From IMG/VR virus record IMGVR_UViG_3300043410_001470, positions 1 to 50,178 of that record: DNA of 50,178 nucleotides, one strand, 5' to 3'. Under the pieces are notes generated by a model. The model saw nothing but the letters and a program-made list of their open reading frames with translations, did no database searches and was not told the origin of the DNA. Each line of letters begins with the position of its first letter. The first letter of the stretch is position 1. The stretch is from a virus. The translations under genes and the position numbers were made by a program. Positions 33,510 to 40,907 of this stretch are shown here, piece by piece.

Positions 33510-34295
33510 ATGTCAGAAAAAGGTACAAGAGCACTTTTACTTGAAGTAATTCAAAAAGAAGTAGGAACCATTGAGGGTCCAAAAGATAATGAAACAAAGT
33601 ATGGAGCATTTACTAAAGCAAACTTTTTGCCGTGGTGCGGTTCATTTGTTATGTGGTCAGCAAACCAAGCTGGGGTAAAAGTTCCAAATACAGTCTATAC
33701 ACCTGCTGGTGTAGCAGCGTTCAAAAAGGCTGGTAAATGGGTGCCAGTTAAGGGCAACAAACCGCAGGCTGGATGGGTTGTATATTTTGATTTCCCAGGT
33801 GGCCGTGACATTGATCACGTCGGTTGGGTACTCAAAGATAATGGTGATGGAACTGCATGGTGTATTGAAGGAAATACTTCAGCAGATGGAAAGAAAGGTT
33901 CACAGTCAAATGGTGGCGAATGTGCAAAGAAACTTCGTGCCTATGGCCCAAATAAAAAAGGACTTCCAGTTTTTATTGCAGGTTATGGAGTCATAGATTA
34001 TCCTGATGCTGATGCTCCAACAGCACAAACTCTTGAAGAAAAAAAGGTTGCACTTGCTGAAACAGTAAAGGCACAAGGAGTAGCAGTTCCAGAAGTTAAA
34101 GCATGGGTTCCACTTAAAAATGGATCTAAGGGTTCAAAAGTTAAAGAAGTTCAGGCAGCGCTTAAAATTTCCGCAGACGGACAGTTTGGCGACGGAACAG
34201 CTAAAGCAGTAAAAGCTTTTCAAACAAAAAATAAATTAAAGCCTACGGGAATTGTTGACGAAGAAACATTCCGCAGAATAAAAGGCGTTCATTAA
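33510..34295 (+). CDS. Endolysin: CHAP-like amidase/endopeptidase plus PG-binding domain
   Basis: 261 residues from the ATG at 33510 (GGAG 6 nt upstream), preferred to the ATG at 33498. N-terminal cysteine peptidase-like domain with C43 (PWCGSF), H103 (DIDHVGW) and N122 (EGNTS). A linker rich in Ala/Glu/Val leads to a C-terminal peptidoglycan-binding type 1 domain (about 195-261: LKNGSKGSKVKEVQAAL, ADGQFGDGTAKAVKAFQ, PTGIVDEET). It cleaves peptidoglycan for release. No signal peptide, so a holin is needed; small membrane proteins at 39357 and 39547 are candidates but distant. Confidence 0.83.
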   Translation: MSEKGTRALLLEVIQKEVGTIEGPKDNETKYGAFTKANFLPWCGSFVMWSANQAGVKVPNTVYTPAGVAAFKKAGKWVPVKGNKPQAGWVVYFDFPGGRDIDHVGWVLKDNGDGTAWCIEGNTSADGKKGSQSNGGECAKKLRAYGPNKKGLPVFIAGYGVIDYPDADAPTAQTLEEKKVALAETVKAQGVAVPEVKAWVPLKNGSKGSKVKEVQAALKISADGQFGDGTAKAVKAFQTKNKLKPTGIVDEETFRRIKGVH

Positions 34296-34699
34296 TGTTT
34301 GAATATTATGTAAAAAAGGTAAACAAAATTGTTGATGGAGACACTATTGATGTTGACATAGACTTGGGCTTTGACATATCGTTTAGTTCACGAGTGAGAC
34401 TTGCTGGAATCGATACTCCAGAATCCAGAACATCGGACAAGATGGAAAAAGCACTAGGGCTAGAATCAAAAGCCTATCTTAAGCATGCAATAGATAGTGC
34501 AAAATCAGTTATTATCAAAACTGAAAAATTAGATAGTTCAGAAAAATATGGAAGAATATTGGGCTGGGTTTTTCTAGACGGATCAGATAAGTCTATCAAT
34601 CAAGAAATGATAGATAAGGGATATGCTTGGGGATATTTGGGTGAAACCAAAGTTAAAGACTTTGAAGCATTGGCTAAAACTAGAGCTAAAAATAAATGA
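34295..34699 (+). CDS. Thermonuclease-like (SNase) nuclease
   Basis: 134 residues, one-base overlap with the endolysin stop. VDGDTIDVDIDLGF, RVRLAGIDTPES, EKYGRILGWVFLDG and MIDKGYAW are the ordered SNase motifs, with the Asp/Arg/Glu catalytic set (D in VDGDT, R in RVRLAGIDTPE, R in KYGRILG). No signal peptide. It would degrade host DNA or RNA or act in nucleotide salvage. 4-nt overlap with the next gene. Confidence 0.85.
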   Translation: MFEYYVKKVNKIVDGDTIDVDIDLGFDISFSSRVRLAGIDTPESRTSDKMEKALGLESKAYLKHAIDSAKSVIIKTEKLDSSEKYGRILGWVFLDGSDKSINQEMIDKGYAWGYLGETKVKDFEALAKTRAKNK

Positions 34700-35367
34700 A
34701 GTTAACTGAAGCAAAAAAGATCATAGAAGATGCTACAGAAAATAAAACACCAGCATTTTTTAAGGGTCTTTTTTGCTCAGTTCCAACATGGGATCAATTT
34801 TTAAATCATTTAGATTATCAATTAAATAAAGGTCCAGCAATTAAAATAATGAATGCTGATCCTAAATACACAGTATTTAATGGTGTATTAAGAAAGCATA
34901 ATTTTTATTATCAAACTCGTGATGTTGTTAATGAGCCGAACAAAGCAAAAAACTTTTTCCCTGAAATTATTAATGTTAAAAACTTTTTTGATATTATTTA
35001 TCAAGAAAATGCTTGGGGTGGCACATCTTTTATTAATTTTTCTTCTGGAGAACCTAATGTTCCAACACACGCAGATGATTGGGTAAATGTTCATTGGCAA
35101 TGTCAGGGGACTACCGTCTGGGAAACAAGAATTAACCAAGATGACGAAGAGCCATCACAAACTTATTTAATGGAACCAGGCGATGTTATAGTGATTCCAA
35201 CTGGCGTACAGCATGCAGTAAACTTTAGTGGTCCCAGGGCTGGAATAGTTTTGTCTTATCAATTTAAAGATAGTGAAGATAGTATGTATAGGCCTAAAGA
35301 ATTAAAAGAAACAGGAAAGCATTCAGTACGACCATTTATAATGCCAGAAAACTACGACTGGGACTGA
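34696..35367 (+). CDS. Cupin/JmjC-like Fe(II)/2OG oxygenase, copy 1
   Basis: 223 residues. H125-x-D127 (PTHADDW) and distal H173 (GVQHAV), within VHWQCQGTTVWE and MEPGDVIVIPTGVQH, match the JmjC/cupin-8 fold (HxD...H with PGD before the last His). It is a clear paralogue of the gene at 46673 (both share an HLDYQ and a WQC motif). Members hydroxylate proteins or tRNA; substrate here is unknown. Its 3' end overlaps a convergent oxygenase gene on the minus strand by 16 nt. Confidence 0.7.
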   Translation: MKLTEAKKIIEDATENKTPAFFKGLFCSVPTWDQFLNHLDYQLNKGPAIKIMNADPKYTVFNGVLRKHNFYYQTRDVVNEPNKAKNFFPEIINVKNFFDIIYQENAWGGTSFINFSSGEPNVPTHADDWVNVHWQCQGTTVWETRINQDDEEPSQTYLMEPGDVIVIPTGVQHAVNFSGPRAGIVLSYQFKDSEDSMYRPKELKETGKHSVRPFIMPENYDWD

Positions 35368-35939
35368 TTAATTCTTACAAAACCAGCTAAACTAAATCTT
35401 TCACCATTTTTTACAGCTCTAACTCCGTGTCTATAAATCATTCCAGCAGGATGAACAACCAGTGATCTTGCAATAGGTTTTATCTCTAAATTAGCTTTAG
35501 GGTAATAAATTTCGCCGCCGTCAAAATTATCATTTAGGTAAATTACGGCACCGTATCTAATGTCTGGAGATAAACCAGAATCGTGATGCTCTTTCATGTA
35601 ATCACCATCTCTAAATTTATAAATATTATAAAGTGGATCTAAATTATAATTAGTTTGATAATGATCATTGATAATATGTATACAGCGAGAATTTATTGAT
35701 TCAACTAGGTTTTGCGCTTTTGCAAATAGGTGCGGATTTAACTGAAGCCAAAGCATCTGCTTAGTCCAATCCCCGTAGGCTGCATTTACCAAATCCGCAT
35801 CTGGACCAAGGCTTTTTCTATATGCATCCCACTCTTCTTCGGTTGCATTTTGTGCCATTTTTATTAAAAAATCAGCTTCTTCTTCGGTTATTATGTCTTT
35901 AATCATTATTACATATTTATCGACATTGACTTTTTCCAT
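35352..35939 (-). CDS. 2OG/Fe(II) dioxygenase on the minus strand
   Basis: 195 residues from the ATG at 35939 (an upstream in-frame TTG at 35954 is less likely, since TACAAT lies 6 nt before the ATG). Prolyl-4-hydroxylase fold: KEHHDSG gives H-x-D, AVIYLNDNFDGGEIYYP is the core strand, YRHGVRAV holds the distal His, and the following GERFSLAG has the Arg 2OG ligand. It resembles the gene between the terminase genes. It is the only clear minus-strand gene in the window. Confidence 0.8.
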   Translation of the reverse strand: MEKVNVDKYVIMIKDIITEEEADFLIKMAQNATEEEWDAYRKSLGPDADLVNAAYGDWTKQMLWLQLNPHLFAKAQNLVESINSRCIHIINDHYQTNYNLDPLYNIYKFRDGDYMKEHHDSGLSPDIRYGAVIYLNDNFDGGEIYYPKANLEIKPIARSLVVHPAGMIYRHGVRAVKNGERFSLAGFVRINQSQS

Positions 35940-35984
35940 ACTTCTATTGTACAATATACTAGTACCTGCCGCTAGGGGGTACTA
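35926..35984. promoter_or_regulatory. Divergent promoters sharing a palindromic -10 box
   Basis: The perfect palindrome ATTGTACAAT at 35946-35955 reads as TACAAT on both strands. Plus strand: TTGACT at 35926-35931 with 18 bp to TACAAT (35950-35955), driving hsp20. Minus strand: TACAAT (35951-35946) 6 nt before the oxygenase ATG at 35939. The plus leader starts with a 7-bp inverted repeat TAGTACC (35960-35966) / GGTACTA (35978-35984). Confidence 0.6.
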
Positions 35985-36011
35985 ATTTAACTCGCTTAAA
36001 AGGAGCACAAA

Positions 36012-36428
36012 ATGGTAACACAATTTGCTATGGATCTTTTCAAGGATCCATTTTTTATTGGTTTCAACAGAGAGTTGGAACGTTTTAACAATCTAAGTAG
36101 GGTAAATAATACGGCTTTCCCGCCATATGATTTGCTAAAGCTAGATGAGGACAACTATCAGCTTACGCTGGCAGTTGCAGGATTCACAAAAGAAGATTTA
36201 ACTGTATCTATTGAAGACGGAAGTCTATGGATTACAGGAGAAATTACATCAGTATCTGAAGGAGAAGTTGTTCACAAAGGTATTGCTGCACGTAAATTCA
36301 CAAGAATCTTTGAATTAAGTGAATATATGGAAGTTTCTAGTGTAGAACTAAAAGATGGCATGTTAAATATTCATGTTGTTAGAAATCTACCAAAAGAAAA
36401 ACAGCCAAAAATTTTAAAGATTAAGTAG
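36012..36428 (+). CDS. Hsp20 small heat-shock chaperone
   Basis: 138 residues, AAAAGGAG upstream. Alpha-crystallin domain from about residue 38: YQLTLAVAGFTKEDLTVSIEDGSLWITGE, FTRIFELSEYMEVSSVELKDGMLNIHVVRNLP, then the C-terminal IxI-like ILKIK. The N-terminal amphipathic part (FKDPFFIGFNREL) is typical of Hsp20. ATP-independent holdase that may keep virion proteins folded; phage Hsp20 genes are known in cyanophages. Confidence 0.88.
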   Translation: MVTQFAMDLFKDPFFIGFNRELERFNNLSRVNNTAFPPYDLLKLDEDNYQLTLAVAGFTKEDLTVSIEDGSLWITGEITSVSEGEVVHKGIAARKFTRIFELSEYMEVSSVELKDGMLNIHVVRNLPKEKQPKILKIK

Positions 36429-36479
36429 TATTGAGACCTGGGTATGTCCTAAAACTGCCCATTACAAGAAAGATAAAAT

Positions 36480-36668
36480 ATGCCAGTATATGAATACAAA
36501 TGTAAGTTAGATGATGCTCATGCAACACTTGCAGTAACAAGATCAATTTCTGAAGCTGATCCTGGGTATAGATGTGAAGAATGTAATTCTGAGATGACAA
36601 GGTACTACAGTCCGTTTGGAATTCAATTTAAAGGTGGCGGATTTTATAAAACTGATAATCCTAAGTAA
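36480..36668 (+). CDS. FmdB-family zinc-ribbon protein
   Basis: 62 residues. MPVYEYKC start, then a RCEECNSEMTRYYSP zinc knuckle and GGGFYKTD end are the FmdB/CxxC_CxxC_SSSS family signature; one of the four Cys positions (first pair) has only a single Cys (KCKLDDAH, with His as possible ligand). AAGAAAG precedes the ATG. Role of the family is not established. Confidence 0.75.
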   Translation: MPVYEYKCKLDDAHATLAVTRSISEADPGYRCEECNSEMTRYYSPFGIQFKGGGFYKTDNPK

Positions 36669-36683
36669 TTTAAACTAACATAC

Positions 36684-36723
36684 TGATATAATAACTAAGT
36701 AAATAAAAATATTATTTACTTAG
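36684..36723 (+). promoter_or_regulatory. Extended -10 promoter plus 12-bp leader hairpin/operator
   Basis: TGA plus TATAAT (-10 at 36687-36692). Directly after it a perfect 12-bp inverted repeat with arms 36695-36706 and 36712-36723 and a 5-nt loop; its last base pairs reach into the AGGAGG ribosome binding site (36722-36727). The octamer CTAAGTAA of the left arm also occurs at 36661-36668. The palindrome may be an mRNA stabiliser, a translational switch, or an operator. Confidence 0.65.
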
Positions 36724-36736
36724 GAGGTCAACTCAG

Positions 36737-39364
36737 TTGACTAGAAAGTTAAAGTTAAGTTTATTCAGCCTATTTGTAATGGGCTGGTTATTTTTTATAT
36801 CTCCAGATCAATCTTTTGCGGATGAAGTAACAGTTCAAGTTTCTCCCGCTCCTTCAGAAACCTCCACAGTAACAATTCAAATATCTGCTCAAACAAGCGT
36901 AGTGTCCGCTCAAACAGCGGTATCAGAGGCTCAAACCACGCTTCAAACGGTAGATACTCAAGCAAACTCTCTTTCAAACTCTACGCCAGTAGATCAGGCT
37001 ATTACTGTAGCTCAATCATCTATTGACGCTGTTAATCAAAATATTCAAACAGTTATGACCACTATGACTGATTTGGGAACTGCTAACAATAATGTATCTT
37101 TACAACAGGTAGTTGTTGAATCTGCTACCGCTTCAGTTTCTCAAGCAGAAACTGCCGTTACTCAGGCTACTCAAGAGGTTTCAACAGCAACTGCACAAGT
37201 AGCAACTGACACACAAACCTTGACTACAGAAACTCAAAATTTAGAACAAGCACAAACAAATCTTACAAATGCTCAAACTACTTTGACTCAGGCAACTGCA
37301 GCGGTAGATACACAAATACCAGTAGTAGCAACTGCACAAACAAATAAAGATGATGCACAGGCAATAGTAAATGCAAATACAAGTCCTGGATTAACAATGA
37401 CAGTTTATCAAGATATTGGATATAATAACGCACCACCACTAGGTGCAGGTCAGGTAGTTTCTACCACTACTGATACAAATGGAATTAATGAACAGTGGGG
37501 TGGTGGTGGTCCAGCCAATACATACCCTGAAGATTTTCAAGTAAGATGGCAAGGTGTCTGGACACCTCAATATACAGGTACACAGTGGATTTATGCTCCA
37601 GCAGATGATGGAACAAAACTCTACCTTGATGGACAATTAGTTATTAATGATTGGTATGACAAGGGTGGCGGTGGATCAACTGCTGCGATAAACACAACAG
37701 CAAATGTTGGGAAAACATTAGATTTTTGGTTTTATGAAAATGGTGGTGGAGCAAATGTTGCCCTAAAACGATATACAGGTAATGGCGGTTGGGAAGTTAT
37801 TCCTGCATCTGAATTTAGTACATCTACTGCCAGCGCTACACAGTTAGCAACTTTGGCTACAGCAACTCAAACATTAAATACTGAACAGGCAACCCTTACA
37901 ACTTTACAGCAAGAAAAAACTACTGCAGAAAATGTCGTTGTAGATAAAACAAATGTGGTTGCTCAACAAACATTAGTTGTTCAGACTGCTCAAAATGATC
38001 TTCAAATATCTAATCAAGTTTTACAAACCTCACAGCAAAACCTAACAACTGCTAATGAAAACCTAACAACAGCCAACCAAAACCTAACAACTGCAAATCA
38101 AAACCTAACAAACTTGCAGTCTACTGCACAAGCAGCAGAGGTTTCAGCGTCAATGGCTATTTCTAATTTAAATACATCTGTTCAAACCATGCAAACAAAT
38201 GTTTCAAATGCCCAAGCAACTTATGCTGCACAGGCTGCATTAGAAGAACAACAGCGTCAGGCAGCAGCAAGAGCAATTGCTGAAGCACAAGCAAGAGCAG
38301 CAGAAGCCGCTGCACAAGCAGCAGCACAGGCTGCAGCCCAAGCAGCAGCAGAAGCAAAAGCAGCTGCCGAAGCAGCAGCAAAAGCCGAAGCAGAAGCAAA
38401 AGCAGCAGCAGAAGCTGCAGCAAAAGCAGAGGCAGATCGTATAGCAGCAGAAGAGGCTGCAAAGGCAGCAGAGGCTGAAGCAAAAGCCAAAGCAGAAGCA
38501 GATGCCAAAGCAGAGGCTGAAAGATTAGCAGCAGAAGCAGAGGCTAAAGCTCAAGAAGAAGCAAATGCTAAGGCAGAAGCCGAAGCAAAGGCTCAAGCAG
38601 AAGCACAAGCAAAGGCGGAAGCAGATGCAAAAGCACAGGCAGAAGCAAATGCTAAAGCAGAAGCAGATAAAGCAGCAGCAGAACAAAAAGCAGCAGAACA
38701 AGCAGCAAAAGATGCACAAGCAAAAGAAGATGCTGCTAAAGCAGAAGCAGAAAAGGCTGCTGCAGATAAAGCAAAAGCAGAAGAGATTGGTGTAAAACCA
38801 AATAGTCCAGATCAACTTTCAGATACAGTAGTTAAAGAAGCGCCAGCATCAGCACTTGTTGCAAAAGTTCAAGTTGACAAACCTGGTGTAGAAAATGGCG
38901 GTATTGAATTTTATGGAACTAAATCACAACCACAAGTTGTAGGTGAAGATGGAAAACTAACACCACCACCCCCACCACCTGGATCTGGTTTACCAATTCC
39001 ACCAGAGGCTATTACAACTCAAGATACATTTATTGGACAACCTGGTGGTACAACATTTAACGCACCAGATATTGCAGTTCCAGTAATAATGACTTATGTT
39101 TGCGAAACAATCACAAAGGATGGATTAGAAATACATATTGATGTAAACGGAGTAGAGCATCCTGTTGAGCAATGTACGTTTTTACCAGCTGCCTTGAAAG
39201 CGATTCCTGGTGCGGGAGAAGCAATTCAAGCAGTTGGCGCAGCGTATACAGCATTGGCTAATATCGGAAATGATATGAGTCCAGTAACAAGAAAAAAGGC
39301 AAAGAAAATCTTAGTCATAACAGCAGCTTTGGTTGCTTTTAGAAGGAGGTTCGGAAATGATTAA
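36737..39364 (+). CDS. Exported PA14-domain, coiled-coil surface protein
   Basis: 875 residues, TTG start at 36737 fixed by AGGAGG 9 nt upstream. Signal peptide about 1-28 (MTRKLKLSLFSLFVMGWLFF then SFADE). A Gln/Thr/Ala helical region, a PA14-like domain at about 218-360 (WQGVWTPQYTGTQWIYAPADDGTKLYLDG), a heptad linker with 7-residue NLTTANQ repeats, then a TolA-like Ala/Lys/Glu helix at about 505-685, a Pro stretch, a Cys-containing domain, and a C-terminal hydrophobic segment before RRRF. Likely anchored in the host envelope. Role unknown: adhesion, exclusion or lysis. Confidence 0.7.
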   Translation: MTRKLKLSLFSLFVMGWLFFISPDQSFADEVTVQVSPAPSETSTVTIQISAQTSVVSAQTAVSEAQTTLQTVDTQANSLSNSTPVDQAITVAQSSIDAVNQNIQTVMTTMTDLGTANNNVSLQQVVVESATASVSQAETAVTQATQEVSTATAQVATDTQTLTTETQNLEQAQTNLTNAQTTLTQATAAVDTQIPVVATAQTNKDDAQAIVNANTSPGLTMTVYQDIGYNNAPPLGAGQVVSTTTDTNGINEQWGGGGPANTYPEDFQVRWQGVWTPQYTGTQWIYAPADDGTKLYLDGQLVINDWYDKGGGGSTAAINTTANVGKTLDFWFYENGGGANVALKRYTGNGGWEVIPASEFSTSTASATQLATLATATQTLNTEQATLTTLQQEKTTAENVVVDKTNVVAQQTLVVQTAQNDLQISNQVLQTSQQNLTTANENLTTANQNLTTANQNLTNLQSTAQAAEVSASMAISNLNTSVQTMQTNVSNAQATYAAQAALEEQQRQAAARAIAEAQARAAEAAAQAAAQAAAQAAAEAKAAAEAAAKAEAEAKAAAEAAAKAEADRIAAEEAAKAAEAEAKAKAEADAKAEAERLAAEAEAKAQEEANAKAEAEAKAQAEAQAKAEADAKAQAEANAKAEADKAAAEQKAAEQAAKDAQAKEDAAKAEAEKAAADKAKAEEIGVKPNSPDQLSDTVVKEAPASALVAKVQVDKPGVENGGIEFYGTKSQPQVVGEDGKLTPPPPPPGSGLPIPPEAITTQDTFIGQPGGTTFNAPDIAVPVIMTYVCETITKDGLEIHIDVNGVEHPVEQCTFLPAALKAIPGAGEAIQAVGAAYTALANIGNDMSPVTRKKAKKILVITAALVAFRRRFGND
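38037..38115 (+). repeat. 21-bp tandem repeat coding for NLTTANQ units
   Basis: Three full 21-nt units (38037-38057, 38058-38078, 38079-38099) sharing AAAACCTAACAAC and a partial fourth unit, encoding the 7-residue heptads ENLTTANQ/NLTTANQ. A heptad-length repeat keeps the coiled-coil phase and could expand or shrink by slippage. Confidence 0.8.
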
Positions 39365-39545
39365 AAGAATAATTAGTGGAATCTTTTCAGATATTGTTGA
39401 CGAGATATGGACACTGGTAGGTCTGTTTGCTGGTTGGCTAGTGCTGACTGGATCTGCCAAAACAGTTATAGGTCAGGTAATAATGTACGCATTCGTTATT
39501 TGGCTAATTAGAAATCGAATTAAAGATTTCAGAGAGAAGGAATAA
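39357..39545 (+). CDS. Small membrane protein
   Basis: 62 residues from the ATG at 39357, chosen because AAGGAGG ends 7 nt upstream; it overlaps the end of the PA14 gene. Two hydrophobic stretches (IWTLVGLFAGWLVLTG and VIGQVIMYAFVIWLI) and a basic/acidic tail RNRIKDFREKE. Translation is coupled to the surface-protein gene. Could be a holin-like or partner membrane protein. Confidence 0.6.
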   Translation: MIKRIISGIFSDIVDEIWTLVGLFAGWLVLTGSAKTVIGQVIMYAFVIWLIRNRIKDFREKE

Positions 39546-39546
39546 A

Positions 39547-39840
39547 ATGACAAAAAAACAAACAGTTGAACCAACACATGTGGGTGGAGGCGCTATAGCT
39601 AGTATAAATAATATTTTAGCTAGAATTGTTGCCGTATTTGCAGCTTCAGGACTTTCAGTAATTGGAGCAGGAGCCGTAGTGGGAATAAGCACTGTTAAAG
39701 CGGTTATATTAGCTGGTACTCTAGGTGTTGCTACAGTTGTTGAAAAATTAGCTCGTGGATTTCTTGATGACGGTAAATTAACCGTTGAAGAAATTAATTC
39801 AGCTTTTTCAGCAGTAGACAAAAAAGCATCTAATCAATGA
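39547..39840 (+). CDS. Small membrane protein, possible holin-like
   Basis: 97 residues with Gly/Ala-rich hydrophobic helices (NILARIVAVFAASGLSVIGAG and TVKAVILAGTLGVATVVEKL) and a soluble charged C-terminus (DDGKLTVEEINSAFSAVDK). One base after the previous stop. Its size and two-helix layout fit holin-type proteins, but the endolysin is 5 kb away, so this is only a candidate. Confidence 0.5.
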   Translation: MTKKQTVEPTHVGGGAIASINNILARIVAVFAASGLSVIGAGAVVGISTVKAVILAGTLGVATVVEKLARGFLDDGKLTVEEINSAFSAVDKKASNQ

Positions 39841-39846
39841 TATAAT
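39838..39846 (+). promoter_or_regulatory. Extended -10, leaderless promoter
   Basis: TGA plus TATAAT (-10 at 39841-39846) overlapping the stop of the membrane-protein gene, with 6 nt to the ATG at 39853. Confidence 0.5.
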
Positions 39847-39852
39847 TATCTT

Positions 39853-39996
39853 ATGAATACATATGGCATTAAATTAGAGGTGGATGTTGAAGTAGAGGCA
39901 TTTACATCGGACGATGCTGTTGAATATATTAAAGACATATTTAATACAGATGATGAAATTAAACAAATTAATATCATCAAAATTAGAACCAAATAG
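39853..39996 (+). CDS. Small acidic protein, leaderless
   Basis: 47 residues, MNTYGIKLEVDVEVEAFTSDD then an EYIKDIF helix and a strand INIIKIRTK: a compact beta-alpha-beta pattern. No ribosome binding site; the ATG is 6 nt after a TATAAT box. Function unknown. Confidence 0.45.
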   Translation: MNTYGIKLEVDVEVEAFTSDDAVEYIKDIFNTDDEIKQINIIKIRTK

Positions 39997-39998
39997 GC

Positions 39999-40055
39999 TT
40001 GACATACCCTTTGTTAAACCTGTATAATTTATGCTATAGGATCAAAACCTATAGC
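39999..40055 (+). promoter_or_regulatory. Strong promoter with leader hairpin
   Basis: TTGACA at 39999-40004, 18 bp, TATAAT at 40023-40028. The transcript would begin with, or just inside, a perfect 8-bp stem GCTATAGG (40033-40040) / CCTATAGC (40048-40055), loop ATCAAAA. Both consensus boxes are perfect, making this one of the best promoters in the window. Confidence 0.75.
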
Positions 40056-40074
40056 TATAAAAGAAAGTAGTGTC

Positions 40075-40308
40075 TTGTTAGTTTTAACAGAAAAAGGCGT
40101 AGATGTTTTTATTAAAAAATCTACTACAAAATTTCAAGAATCCTTCTGGAACAATTACGATCTTATAGTTTGGAAAAAAGACGTAGGCGGATATACAGAC
40201 GTAAAAGGTATGTATAGAAAAAATGCTTGGGGCAAGGCAGAAAAGTTTTCTGTCAGCCATGAAGGAATTTGGAAACTGCCTAAACAATATGTCAAATATT
40301 TTAAATGA
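40075..40308 (+). CDS. Hypothetical protein upstream of whiB
   Basis: 77 residues, TTG start at 40075 with AAAGAAAG about 9 nt upstream; no ATG is available in frame. Basic, beta-rich, Trp-containing (NNYDLIVWKKDVGGYTDVKGMYRKNAWGKAEKF). Overlaps the WhiB gene by 20 nt and shares its promoter. Function unknown. Confidence 0.5.
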   Translation: MLVLTEKGVDVFIKKSTTKFQESFWNNYDLIVWKKDVGGYTDVKGMYRKNAWGKAEKFSVSHEGIWKLPKQYVKYFK

Positions 40309-40600
40309 TCTAGGAATAGATCAGGAAAATGCTAAATGGTACGAGTTCGCAGTGTGCTTGGGCATGGATACTAATCTTTTTTTTGATAGATATGAATCTG
40401 ATATAAATATAGCCAAGAACATTGATGAGGCATGCCTATCATGTCCAGTTATCAAAATATGCCACGACGAGGGTATAGTCAACGATGAGTATGGTGTGTG
40501 GGGTGGAGTATACCTTGCTTCAGGAGCTGTTGATAAAGCCAGAAATGCACACAAAACAAAGGAAGTTTGGAAACGGATAAAAGAAAAACATGTTTATTGA
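40289..40600 (+). CDS. WhiB-family iron-sulfur transcription factor
   Basis: 103 residues from the ATG at 40289; an in-frame ATG at 40259 is an alternative. Four conserved Cys (C23, C49, C52, C58: CLG..., CLSCPVIKIC) ligate a 4Fe-4S cluster, and GVWGG at 69-73 is the WhiB turn, followed by a basic C-terminus (KTKEVWKRIKEKH) for DNA binding. WhiB proteins bind the primary sigma factor region 4 and redirect transcription; they occur only in actinobacteria and their phages. Driven by the strong promoter at 39999. Confidence 0.88.
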   Translation: MSNILNDLGIDQENAKWYEFAVCLGMDTNLFFDRYESDINIAKNIDEACLSCPVIKICHDEGIVNDEYGVWGGVYLASGAVDKARNAHKTKEVWKRIKEKHVY

Positions 40601-40907
40601 TAAAGATAAAGACCATTTTAAATATGGCATAAATCAATGGACTGGTGAACCAAACAAGCCAGTTTTTTATAATAAAGAAATGGCTTTAAAAATAAGAGAA
40701 TTAAAAAAACCTGATCCAAAATTACAAATGGATATTGTAAAATATCCAGATTTTTTAGCTATTAGATTATATGAAGATAATTTTGCTAGATACGAAGGTT
40801 CAATTAAAATGCAGGTTATTGAATATGTTGAAATGGTAAAAAAAATTCTTGAAACATATGGGGTTAGAGTTGAGCTTGAAGGAAAGCCAGGCGGTAGTAC
40901 AAAATGA
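40590..40907 (+). CDS. Hypothetical protein between whiB and an oxygenase
   Basis: 105 residues, overlapping whiB by 11 nt and the oxygenase by 4 nt. The second half (YPDFLAIRLYEDNFARYEGSIKMQVIEYVEMVKKILETYGVRVELEG) looks alpha/beta. Not recognised; co-translated with both neighbours. Confidence 0.55.
   Translation: MFIDKDKDHFKYGINQWTGEPNKPVFYNKEMALKIRELKKPDPKLQMDIVKYPDFLAIRLYEDNFARYEGSIKMQVIEYVEMVKKILETYGVRVELEGKPGGSTK

Noticed and set aside
38163-38508. Long Leu-rich and Ala-rich open frames on the minus strand
   Set aside because: They are antisense to the GCA-repeat region of the coiled coil in the PA14 protein; the open frames result from the repetitive codon pattern and have no ribosome binding site or promoter.
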